Positions 11,915 to 24,470 of a stretch of DNA of 64,000 nt are shown here, one piece after another. The notes beneath the pieces are model-generated. The model ran no database searches, was not told where the DNA came from, and was given only the letters and a program-made list of their open reading frames with translations. This stretch comes from Blastomussa wellsi (Eukaryota; Cnidaria; Anthozoa; Scleractinia; Plerogyridae), in the NCBI GenBank assembly GCA_947652115.1, contig OX393561.1, positions 2,345,719-2,409,718 on the forward strand, given 5' to 3'. Both the position numbers and the translations under genes were made by a program. Position 1 is the stretch's first letter; each line of letters opens with the position of its first letter.

Positions 11915-12112
11915 CTACATACTTGAGATTGTGACCTTAAACTCATCTAATGAATTAGGAATTAAAGCTAAAGGTAAGCTGTTCCAGGTTCTTATGGCTC
12001 TAGGGTAAAAAGAATATTTATAAGTGTCATTTAGTGTTGCAAGTCCGCAGAGTCGCTTTTCCCTCTTAAAAGCCTGCTGGGCCTGTGAGGGCGGTGAAGA
12101 GGGCCTGTACAA
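11915..12112 (-). pseudogene. 3' scrap of a non-LTR retrotransposon (LINE) ORF
   Basis: The minus-strand translation contains CGLATLNDTYKYSFYPRAIR followed by TWNSLPLALIPNSLDEFK. This resembles the very C terminus of CR1/L2-type LINE reverse transcriptase polyproteins, whose last lines typically read FSFFPRTIREWNSLP...LEAFK. Only about 65 codons remain, so it is a 5'-truncated insertion, as is usual for LINEs. The exact clade cannot be told from this piece. Confidence 0.6.
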
Positions 12113-12596
12113 GAGGAGCGGGCTGATTGCCTAAGGCGCCAAGGTTACACAATACCTTCAGAGGGCTACTTGTGGCGAAACTTTTGTAACACTAAAAGGA
12201 AGATTACTATAAAATCTAACATTTCGCAAAAAAATGAAATTAAAATCTTGGAACCTTCACGAGTTATTGAGAAAAAAAGGTTTTTAACTGTGAGGTGTCC
12301 AGACATGTTGACAAATCTTTGAACGGCGAAAACTCACTTTTGTTTCTTGCGAGAATGCCATCTTCTTTAAACGAATTAAGACGGAATCCATCAGGAAGTT
12401 GAGTAATATTTATTAAAGTTGGACAAAAATCGAGCACCAGAAAAATTTAAATCCTATTGCATTATTTTTTACCCTTAATAAAAGGTACAGATGTAAGTAA
12501 TTATTTGTGATAACACCGACAATAATTTAATATGGTGCATGATAAAGCCCTGGCACGGGTGTGCACATTTAGTATTGTGACTACCTAGTGAGGCGC
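12113..12596. other. Unassigned intergenic stretch
   Basis: No gene, RNA or convincing repeat. The first few dozen bases could be further decayed LINE sequence. Confidence 0.3.
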
Positions 12597-12949
12597 AGGG
12601 GCACCCAACGAGTCTGTTGCTCACTTTATCTGTTCCCCAGCGCAAATGTTGCTGGCCATATGTTTTCTCATGGGAGTTGTCGCTGAAAAAACACTGCTTC
12701 TGTGCTGGCGAAGGCTTGAATCTTGTTGAGAAGAGTGGATTTCAACGGTTTTCAGTGCCATTTCCGCACGTTTGTTTTTTGTTCTATTGCTGGCTGGGAA
12801 AAAAATATGGATCATGTTCTGGCAAAAAGGAACAGATAATTTTTTCCCAGCAACACTCAAGAACTTCTGTAAATGTTTTAATATCATATATTTTCATTCA
12901 TTTGGATAAAAGAATGTATTTTGCCACAGTTTGTTCATTGGGTGCCCCT
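12597..12949. mobile_element. MITE with AGGGGCACCCAA ends, 353 bp
   Basis: AGGGGCACCCAA at 12597-12608 is the inverted repeat of TTGGGTGCCCCT at 12938-12949. Flanks share GAGGC (left GAGGCGC, right AGAGGCAG), which may be a decayed target duplication. Two overlapping frames of 88-128 codons inside look like chance frames. Confidence 0.5.
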
Positions 12950-13908
12950 AGAGGCAGAGATATCTCTGAATTGCAGAGCCACAGATTCCAACCCTTGAAA
13001 TAGAAAAAAGGTAGGTTTTGGAGCGAGCACGAACGCATAAGGCGCGAGTTTCTATGGGGGTCTGCTCCCCCAATGAAGGCCTCTAAGATGCCATTTCCTA
13101 CATTCTGAAAGGTAACAAGGCTAGGATCGTCCCAGTTGTAAAACGTTTTAGACTTCCATCGCGGTGTCATAAAATTTGACCCCCCTCACGTTTCTTGCAA
13201 GATAAAAATGTACCCCCCAAAATGGAGCTTGTTTCAAAATTAAACCCTCCCTCCAAAACCACCGCACCAAACACCGATCGGTCCCTAGGAAAATCTCACA
13301 TCTTTTAAGCGATTCAGTGGAATTCAGTGGAACTTTGTTTTCGATGTTTGGTGTTGTTAGAAAAGATTTCTCTTGATAATGTATTTGAAGTAGTAACACA
13401 AAAAGCTTGCAATAAGGTGTAAATAATTTTGGTACATAATTTTGTCCAATAAATACTCGAAGTCCTAACGGATTCCGTCTAGAATTGACAAATTTTAGCG
13501 AAATTTGGCCAGAACATTAAAAAAAGTGTGTCAGGGATTTTTAAAATTTTGGATATTTTTCTTTTGGCAGCTGCTAACGCAAGATTGATGCTTACTGATT
13601 AACACGGTGTTAGTGCTAATTGTAAATATATCTTCAATTTGTATAGTATGTTAAGATCTGTATAATTAAAGTTGAGTAAAGTAAAGTTTGCCTTTGATAC
13701 CCGATTAATTAGGCGGAACGACAGTCTGTTGTCTTCTGTTTACCGGCGTCTTTCTTTTCAAGAAATGGACGAACAGCAAAGCAGATATTTTTTTCGAATT
13801 CTAAAATTCAAAACCTGTCCATTGATATGTAGTTTGTGGTAGTTTCCTTGAAAAGAACGTAGGTAGGAATTTTTTTCTGAAGGGCACCCGCGAGGTTATC
13901 GTATAAGC
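12950..13908. other. Unassigned intergenic stretch
   Basis: No gene recognised. Several short frames run on both strands around 13000-13400, but none resembles a known protein and codon use is unconvincing. Confidence 0.3.
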
Positions 13909-13911
13909 TTA

Positions 13912-14148
13912 TGCACCTATCAAAGTGCGGGCATAGGTGGGGGATTTTGACAGTAGTTATCGTCCCGTGGTGGGGACTTTTGACGGTTTTATTGGCCTTT
14001 CTTGTAACATTTTATTGACTTTTAGTGACTCTTTTGATTATCTACAATTGCCCTGAGGCCGGGCAATTGAACAGAAAATCTCAGCTCAGTTCAAATCCCC
14101 CACTTATGCCCGCACCTCCCCCCTGCGGGATTTACATTGATAGGTGCA
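13912..14148. mobile_element. PIF/Harbinger-like MITE with TTA duplication, 237 bp
   Basis: Terminal inverted repeats TGCACCTATCAA (13912-13923) and TTGATAGGTGCA (14137-14148) are exact. TTA stands outside both ends (13909-13911 and 14149-14151). A 3-bp TTA/TAA duplication is typical of PIF/Harbinger elements. Sub-terminal GCGGGCATAGGTGGGGGATT is mirrored on the right by a similar inverted stretch. No coding sequence. Confidence 0.65.
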
Positions 14149-14151
14149 TTA

Positions 14152-16160
14152 CGATGAGGCTACTGTCACGCCAGTAGTGATCGACAAGTGAATGGACAAT
14201 TGCTGATAATCTTGGAAGTAATTTTAGCGTCTTCGGCTGTCTAGAAAAGGTACTACCTATTCCTGGCAATTTTTAGAGGGATTTGATCGAGTAATCATCG
14301 ATCCTCTTGAGAACCGTTAAAGTAGCCTATGTAACCCGTGAAACCCAATTTTATGAAACTCGTTTGCAATTCGTTTTAGAGGACTTTGTTTTGCTGTGGG
14401 TTGCCCTGAAGCCATTTTAAGTGGCCGTATATCGCTATATCGGGTAGACGTCATGCCACTGAATAGATACAGACACTTTATTTCCACTCGAATTGTCAGA
14501 GTAGCTCTATAGTAAAACGAACTCGAGCGAAATCTCCAAATGAACATAACGAACCATGCCTGGCTGCAAGTGCGGTATTCTCGACTGCCCTCCTTCACTA
14601 AATTAAAAGCGTGCTAAAAGCACCACAAATCGTAAATCTCTTCACTGAACAGATATTTTCACCAGTGTTGGAGAATGCACTGACTAAACAGCTCATTTTC
14701 TGAACTGTACGGTATGACTTCGTATCACAAGTCAGACATTTGCATAAATATTTTCATGGCTATCCTTAGTCCACTTTGTCTTATTTCACGGGTGCACATA
14801 AGGCCTCTGCCAGAAATCGGCACTAATTTCGGTCGGCTGCTTGTTTTTCCAAGTGGCCCCATGTCCAGTGGGGGAAATTTGGGGAAAATTTCGGCGAGCG
14901 AAGAAGCGGAATTTGCGAGCGTGACCTGCTATGTTCGGCTAGCTGGGAGCATGTTCGCAGGCTAATTTCCCAGGGGGAGGAGGGCGGGGGGTGGGGTGGA
15001 GGGTTGGGGTACTCGCAGTAGACATGACTGCATTTTCTGGGGAAACAGAATTGCACCGAAATGCCCTCTTTCCCGCATACGGCGGGTATTTTTCATTAAT
15101 TTGTTTGGTCCCCGGTGGCTAGCGGTGGGAAATTTGAAACCATATATGGGAGGGGAGAGGAATTGAACAGACTGCTGCGTTGTAGTATGTTTAATTCATA
15201 GCGGTTTCATGAGTGTCTCAATGGGGTTTAATTAACCGTTATCCCTAAAAGGGCCAAACATTTAACCGGTAGGGGTAAAAAAGCTTAAAATTGCTTTAAA
15301 ACATTTTTTTCAATTTTTTCTATTAAACGTTGGCGTACAGCCATGATTAAATGCACATTTCTAAAATTTGCAAATTTCTGAAATTTTGAGATGGAAAGTA
15401 ATATATCGACGATTTTATAAGCCTTTAAAATTGCCGCATTTTGCTAAAAGAGTATCCGTCAAATTGCTCGGCCCAAATACCACGTCATGTGATCTCAGAT
15501 CGTGACGTCAAGTTGGTTGCATCCGGCTCAAAGTAGAAGATAAGGCGGACGGACAGTGGTCGACGGCGGAAAAACTTCGCTTTATTCTTGGTTTTCACGT
15601 GACGTCAGAAAAAACTAAAATTAAAACTTTTGAGTTTTCAACTTCATCAGGTAAAAGTCATTTTTAAACATATATCTGCTGGCCTGTTTTCAGCTCGGGA
15701 GACGGCTTTGTTTTCTGGGTAACATGTTACGTGCGCGAAAATATCGATTCGCCTTATGTTTTCGAGTTCTGAGTAACCGATATGTCGAGGGAAGTGTCTA
15801 TGCGAATGTTTTCAAATTTAACAAAGAGAAGAAACGTTTTGAGAGAGCCAATGTAAACTTCAGATGTTTCCACTGGTTTCCGGAGTCCCTCAGAGGGCTC
15901 CAACATGGCGTCTCCATACTAAACACTATAATTTTCAGTGATACACTTTGCCGAATAACTCGAGTTCGGAATATCGTACATCCCCGAAACTTTGGCACGT
16001 TGTTTGTTTATTACCCTTCTACGATATTTCAATTTCTTTACTCAATTTATTGAATAGTAAGTGATTTTATTTCTTACGTGCGTGAAACTTGCGTGACGTA
16101 AAAACCACCAATAGGCAGAAGGTATTGCGTCGCTGACGACCCAAACCACGAAAGTTGCGG
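14152..16160. other. Intergenic stretch with repeat fragments
   Basis: No host gene recognised. Around 14985-15050 there is a fragment (GGTACTCGCAGTAGACATGAC) of the MITE family seen at 51589-51924 and 60888-61015. A 109-codon plus-strand frame at 15724-16053 has no recognisable motif and is treated as chance. CACGTGAC/GTGACGTCA-rich sequence at 15480-15610 looks repetitive, but its limits are unclear. Confidence 0.35.
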
Positions 16161-16229
16161 AAGTACACTCTACAAATATAATTTGGTTTTATCAACTGGG
16201 TTGATAATGTCAATTGGCCACCGTAAAGA

Positions 16230-16277
16230 GATTCAGTTGCTGACGTTTCGAGCGTTAGCCCTTCGTCGGAGCGAATC
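16230..16277 (-). ncRNA. Hammerhead-like ribozyme, left end of the PLE (U4C core)
   Basis: Same 48-nt structure as at 19800-19847, on the minus strand, downstream of the main endonuclease frame. It carries the same U4C core change, so the change predates the insertion or is fixed in the subfamily. Confidence 0.6.
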
Positions 16278-16365
16278 AAGGAATTGTGCGTCGTGTGTTT
16301 TTATATACAGAAAGATGGAGCTTCGCTATTGGCTGGTGCCTGGTAACGTGAAACTTCGGAATAAA

Positions 16366-19164
16366 TTAGTTGAATGAAAAGCGTTCGTTGATACCGTGAG
16401 GGTTAAGAGTGCCGATTTGAAAAACAAATTTTTTTTCTAGAGTTTTACGGCTTTCCGTGTTTCCTTGGTGAAGGGAAAGGCCGCAGACTGCCATATGTTG
16501 CTTAGAATGATTTGGGAGATTGAAGTGTCTCGCGACCGGTTTCGATGCATTTTTGTCGTCTTTGTCTACGTCACGAAGGTGTTCTCGGAATCGGTCGGCA
16601 AGTCGTCTCCCTGTTTCGCCGATGTATAACTTTTTGCAAAGAGTGCAAGTTATACAGTAGATGGCATTGGCAGAGGTACAGGTGAAATGATCAGTGATTT
16701 TGATAGATCGCTTGGGTCCCGATATTTTGTCAACGTTGTGAATGAAAGGGCATGTTTTTGCATCGTGCGCGAGCGCATTTAAAAGTTCCGGGTTGATCAC
16801 TAGTTTGGAATGCACTTCTGACTAAAAAGTTACCTATGTTTTTGTCACGTTTAAATGAAATTAATGGAGGTTGCGAAAAGATTATACCAGTGTCGGGATC
16901 ATTTTGAAGTAATTTAAAGTTTTGAGAATGATGGATTTAACTGCGTGGTTGTGAGGGTGAAATGTGAGGGTGAATGGAATTCTATCGTTGTTTTCTCTCT
17001 GTGACGTTTGTAGTGCTGACTGTCGATCAATTTGCTGGGCGCGATGATGGCCCGCTTGAACAACAGAAGCAGGATAACCGCGTTTGTCGAAGAAATTGCA
17101 CATTTCCTCTGATTTTAAGGAAAAATCAGAGTCGTCACTACAAAGACGGCGAAGTCTAAGAAACTGAGAATAAGGAATGGAATTCTTGACATGTGATGGA
17201 TGTGAAGATGAATACAACAAATAGCTATGAGAATCTGTGGGTTTGTAGTGCACACTGGTGCATAAACTGTTGCCTTCGATAGAAACTTTGATATCCAGGA
17301 ATGCTAAGGAAGTATCGGAAATTTCCCAGGTATATTTAAGGGCAGGATGAAACGAATTAACAGCGGTTATAAATTGATTAAGATCCTCTCTGGTAGAAGA
17401 GGTAGCGCCGATACAGTCGTCAATGTAGCGACGATAGAGTTCAGGTTTTGGGCCGTTGTATTGATTGAAGAATTGGTGTTCAATGTAGCCTACGAAAAGA
17501 TTGGCGTAGCTGGGTCCCATTTTGGTACCCATGGCCACGCCATTGATTTGTTTGTAATAATTGTTCGCGAATGAAAAACAGTTGAGTGTTAACACTAACT
17601 CAGCCAGGCGGAGTAATGTTTCCGAGCTTGGTTCCTTAACAGTGCGTAAATCAAAAAAATGTTTGAGGGCTAGAAGACCTTCGCCATTTGGGATGACGGT
17701 GTAAAGAGATGTAATATCCATAGTGAAAATAAGTTTGTCTTCGCCCAGGAAATTGAAATCGCGAAAAATTTGAAGTGCGTGTTGACTGTCTTTAACGTAT
17801 GACGGTAAAGATCTGACAATAGGTGCCATAATTTTGTCTAAATAGCTGGAAATGAGTTCGGTAGGGCAACTACAGGCAGAGACGATAGGTCGACCTGGGT
17901 TGTTAGGTTTATGAATTTTAGGTAAAAAGTAAATACACNNNNNNNNNNNNNNNNNNNNNNNNNNNNNNNNNNNNNNNNNNNNNNNNNNNNNNNNNNNNNN
18001 NNNNNNNNNNNNNNNNNNNNNNNNNNNNNNNNNNNNNNNNNNNNNNNNNNNNNNNNNNNNNNNNNNNNNNNNNNNNNNNNNNNNNNNNNNNNNNNNNNNN
18101 NNNNNNNNNNNNNNNNNNNNNNNNNNNNNNNNNNNNNNAATGAAAAACTGTTGAGTGTTAACACTAACTCAGCCAGGCGGAGTAATGTTTCCGAGCTTGG
18201 TTCCTTAACAGTGCGTAAATCAAAAAAATGTTTGAGGGCTAGAAGACCTTCGCCATTTGGGATGACGGTGTAAAGAGATGTAATATCCATAGTGAAAATA
18301 AGTTTGTCTTCGCCCAGGAAATTGAAATCGCGAAAAATTTGAAGTGCGTGTTGACTGTCTTTAACGTATGACGGTAAAGATCTGACAATAGGTGCCATAA
18401 TTTTGTCTAAATAGCTGGAAATGAGTTCGGTAGGGCAACTACAGGCAGAGACGATAGGTCGACCTGGGTTGTTAGGTTTATGAATTTTAGGTAAAAAGTA
18501 AATACACGAGGTTCTGGGAGTGGTAATGATGAGATTGGTAGCAGTAGCCGGCAATTCTTGTTTGACTATAAGGTCGTTAATAGTGCTCTTGACAATTTGT
18601 TGGTTAGTGGAGGTGAGATCTTTGTCGACTTTAGCATAAAAAGAGGTGTCAGAAAGTTGCCGCAAAGCTTCTTTTTGGTAGAGGTCGGCCCGCCAAACAA
18701 CTAAAGCGCCGCCTTTGTCGGCCGCTTTGATAATTATGTCTTTGCGCGTACTAAGGTTTTTTAGCGCCGTCCTCTCTTCCGAAGAAAGGTTGGAAAATTT
18801 GGTGTTACGATTGAAATTAAGTTTGTTGATGTCGTGACGGCATTTTTTAATGAAAAAATCTAAAGAAGCAAACTGGCCCTCTGGGGGAGTCCACTTGGAT
18901 TTTCGAGTCTGAAGCGTCTCGAAAGTATCTTTGTCAGAGGTGTTAGAATCATCCTCTTTGTCATGGAAAAAGGCTTTCAGTTGAACGCGGCGAAGGAATT
19001 TTTCAACATCTTGCTTAACTGAGAATTCGTCCGGTTTTTTGGATATTGGAACAAAATTCAAGCCCTTACTGAGGACGGATTTCTCTGAGTCGGAGAGCGG
19101 AAGATTTTCTGGAATAGTAACCACGGTGTTAAGGTTTTCAAGTGATGAGTCACAAGTAATTTGA
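16366..19164 (-). pseudogene. PLE polyprotein: reverse transcriptase + GIY-YIG endonuclease
   Basis: Copies element RNA into DNA at a nicked target. Minus-strand order: N-terminal part (IPENLPLSDSEKSVLSKGLN, about 19080-19130), the PLE signature FLPKIHKPNNPGRPIVSA, RT motif A (FTMDITSLYT), motif B region (GVAMGTKMGPSYANLF), catalytic YRRYIDDCIG (YxDD), then KTCPFIH and the GIY-YIG endonuclease (LYIGETGRRLADRFREHL), ending INERFSFN at 16366. Frame breaks: a one-base loss in an A-run near 16920 and a one-base gain near 16758 (five A instead of four). The coding region is interrupted by the N gap, and 369 bp are present twice. If the duplicated contig ends are merged, the RT part appears continuous. 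Frequent frameshifts suggest this copy is inactive. Confidence 0.8.
17939..18138. other. Assembly gap (200 N) with duplicated flanks
   Basis: Exactly 200 N. The 369 bp before it (17570-17938) and the 369 bp at 18139-18507 are the same sequence apart from one base (A at 17580, T at 18149). This is the pattern of two contigs whose overlapping ends were placed side by side. Confidence 0.9.
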
Positions 19165-19166
19165 GG

Positions 19167-19710
19167 ACTTCAAAATGATCCCGACACTGGTAGAATCTTT
19201 TCGCAACCTCCATTAATTTCATTTAAACGGGACAAAAACATAGGTAACTTTTTAGTCAGAAGTGCATTCCAAACTAGTGATCAACCCGGAACTTTTAAAT
19301 GCGCTCGCGCACGATGCAAAACATGCCCTTTCATTCACAACGTTGACAAAATATCGGGACCCAAGCGATCTATCAAAATCACTGATCATTTCACCTGTAC
19401 CTCTGCCAATGCCATCTACTGTATAACTTGCACTCTTTGCAAAAAGTTATACATCGGCGAAACAGGGAGACGACTTGCCGACCGATTCCGAGAACACCTT
19501 CGTGACGTAGACAAAGACGACAAAAATGCATCGAAACCGGTCGCGAGACACTTCAATCTCCCAAATCATTCTAAGCAACATATGGCAGTCTGCGGCCTTT
19601 CCCTTCACCAAGGAAACACGGAAAGCCGTAAAACTCTAGAACAAAAATTTATTTTTCAAATCGGCACTCTTAACCCTCACGGTATCAACGAACGCTTTTC
19701 GTTCAACTAA
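19167..19710 (+). pseudogene. Inverted PLE 3' fragment: GIY-YIG endonuclease domain
   Basis: The plus-strand reading from the ACTTCAAAATGATCCC junction at 19167 gives DPDTGRIFSQPPLISFKRDK, then CARARCKTCPFIHNVDKISG, LYIGETGRRLADRFREHL and a stop at 19708-19710. It matches the endonuclease end of the minus-strand element but lacks that copy's one-base gain, so it is open throughout. It has no RT and cannot act alone. Confidence 0.8.
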
Positions 19711-19799
19711 TTTATTCCGAAGTTTTCACGTTACCAGGCACCAGCCAATAGCGAAGCTCCATCTTTCTGTATATAAAAACACACGACGCACAATTCCTT

Positions 19800-19847
19800 G
19801 ATTCGCTCCGACGAAGGGCTAACGCTCGAAACGTCAGCAACTGAATC
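19800..19847 (+). ncRNA. Hammerhead-like ribozyme, right end of the PLE (U4C core)
   Basis: Stem I is GATTC/GAATC plus GCT/AGC with a 3' bulge AACT. The core reads CCGACGA where CTGANGA is expected, a U4-to-C change. Stem II is GGGC/GCTC with a TAAC loop, then GAAA. Stem III is the self-complementary ACGT, and GTC is the cleavage triplet. A palindromic stem III suggests action as a dimer. The single core change predicts weak or no activity. Confidence 0.6.
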
Positions 19848-19906
19848 TCTTTACGGTGGCCAATTGACATTATCAACCCAGTTGATAAAACCAAATTATA
19901 TTGTTA

Positions 19907-20384
19907 TACTTCCCACCGACGCAGCACCACAGTTTCGTTAGAAACTTACCCCCTACACTCTACAAAGTTTGTAATGTAATCGCCTGCCAAGTCGTTCGCT
20001 GCAAACGGTTGAATCATTTTCTTTCTTCGGAGTGGATCTCCAATGGTCGTGGTCGGCCTTTTATCAAATATTTCGAGCTAGCGAAGGGCTAAACTACCTT
20101 AGGACCAGCAAAATAGTCGTTACTATTCGCGAGGCCGTGTTTTAAACAACGCACATTTACAAACTTAAAGGTCACGTGACCGCCATCAGCTTGAATGGCT
20201 TACGAGGTTTTTTAACCGATAGGTCGGGCCGTTCGAACGACTGGTGATTTTTTAAAGGACGGCTTAACGTATGTCGTTCAATTCGAACGGCTAGTGAACG
20301 GTTAATAAATGACGTATCTGTGGTTGGCGAGGAGTCCCGGGGGTGGGAAATTGTCTTTTTCTGTGAACGATGATAAGTCAAAGA
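19907..20384. other. Unassigned intergenic stretch
   Basis: Right flank of the PLE. Contains the possible target-site copy at 19954-19966. GTTCGAACG and CGTTCAATTCGAACGGC around 20230-20300 are locally palindromic. No gene seen. Confidence 0.3.
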
Positions 20385-20470
20385 CTTCTGCAAGGCTGAA
20401 ACAACGTGATATATTTTGAACAATATTTCGGCTGGCCAGACCAGCCTTCTTCAGGTTTAGATGTTACTAA
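20385..20470 (-). mobile_element. End fragment of a third PLE family with a hammerhead-like core
   Basis: The minus strand reads CTGAAGA (20448-20454), which fits the CUGANGA core exactly. Then a strong stem II GGCTGG/CCAGCC with a short loop, then GAAA (20426-20429), then TATT...AATA as stem III. Stem I is only partly formed (AAAC/GTTT with an internal loop). The text is typical of PLE terminal repeats. No RT remains next to it. Confidence 0.5.
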
Positions 20471-20675
20471 TATTTTGACATGAAATTTCAATATATTATG
20501 GTGATGTCGCAATACGTATTTCGAGACTTATAGGCGTGGCGGAATTACGTATACAAGATGATTCCAGAGAAAGATAGAAATATCTATATAAAATAAAAAT
20601 GAAAATAGACTGAGAGCTACAAAGCAAACATGAATTATAAGTTGATATAAATAAAACATTTCTTCGTTAGTTACA

Positions 20676-20802
20676 AGTTTTAAGATTCATCGCGTCTATT
20701 CCCCGCGTGACTCAATCAGAAAAGCCAGAGAGTCCTTTTTAATAGATCTAGCGGGGACATTGGGGCCCCATGGACTGAATAGACGCGATGAATCTTAAAA
20801 CT
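20676..20802. repeat. Perfect 26-bp inverted repeat
   Basis: 20676-20701 and 20777-20802 are exact reverse complements (arms contain ATTCATCGCGTCTATTC and GAATAGACGCGATGAAT), separated by 75 bp. The spacer includes GGGGCCCC. It lies between a PLE fragment and the sulfotransferase gene. Perfect identity suggests recent origin or selection. Confidence 0.75.
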
Positions 20803-21287
20803 AAATTCTCCTGCGAGATCCAACGTTCAATCAAGCAGGATCTTCGTACACGGTTTTTGCAGTCTATTGAGTTTTTCTGTAAGCCCGGGGTGGGGAGTAG
20901 ACCACAAAATGCGAAAAAATGGCAAATGCCCGGGGGTCTGCCGGGGGAGCGGGGGGGAGGGTTGGTAACATATAGAATTGAACCACGCATAATAGCCGAA
21001 TTAAAAAGGTATACGAATTTACAGTGGTTTTCTCTACATATCGAGAAAGTCAAAACTACAAAAGAAACAATTCGCTTCATATTCACTTTAACGAAAGAAA
21101 TTTTTTCTTGGTAAAATTTGAGTTGACAAAATTTGACAGTGGTGAGACTCTATAGGGCAGCTTTGCAAATCTGTAGAAAAGAGAATAGAGCGAGTTTAAA
21201 TCATTATGTCGTCACACTGATATTCATGGTGCAGCTGATAAACTGTCTGTTTAAATGTTGCATTTTAGCTTTTTAAAGAACAGTAAC

Positions 21288-24470
<3,183 letters not shown>

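Larger units (their letters stand above)
16177..19906 (-). mobile_element. Poseidon/Penelope-type PLE with inverted 5' copy of its own 3' end
   Basis: The main body reads on the minus strand from about 19166 to 16177. A second, inverted copy of the 3' end lies on the plus strand at about 19167-19906. The outer ends mirror each other (TATAATTTGGTTTTATCAAC at 16177 onward against GTTGATAAAACCAAATTATA at 19882-19901). PLEs are known for such inverted or tandem partial copies. TACACTCTACAAA lies just outside the left end (16164-16176) and again at 19954-19966; this may be a target duplication, although about 48 bp intervene on the right. The body contains the 200-N gap and a duplicated contig end. 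A solo piece of the same family is at 54905-55100. Confidence 0.8.

Noticed and set aside
12617..13003. 128-codon plus-strand frame
   Set aside because: Mostly inside an inverted-repeat element, and overlapping frames occur on the other strand.
15724..16053. 109-codon plus-strand frame
   Set aside because: No domain, no homology I recognise, lies in repeat-rich DNA beside a PLE, no convincing splice context.
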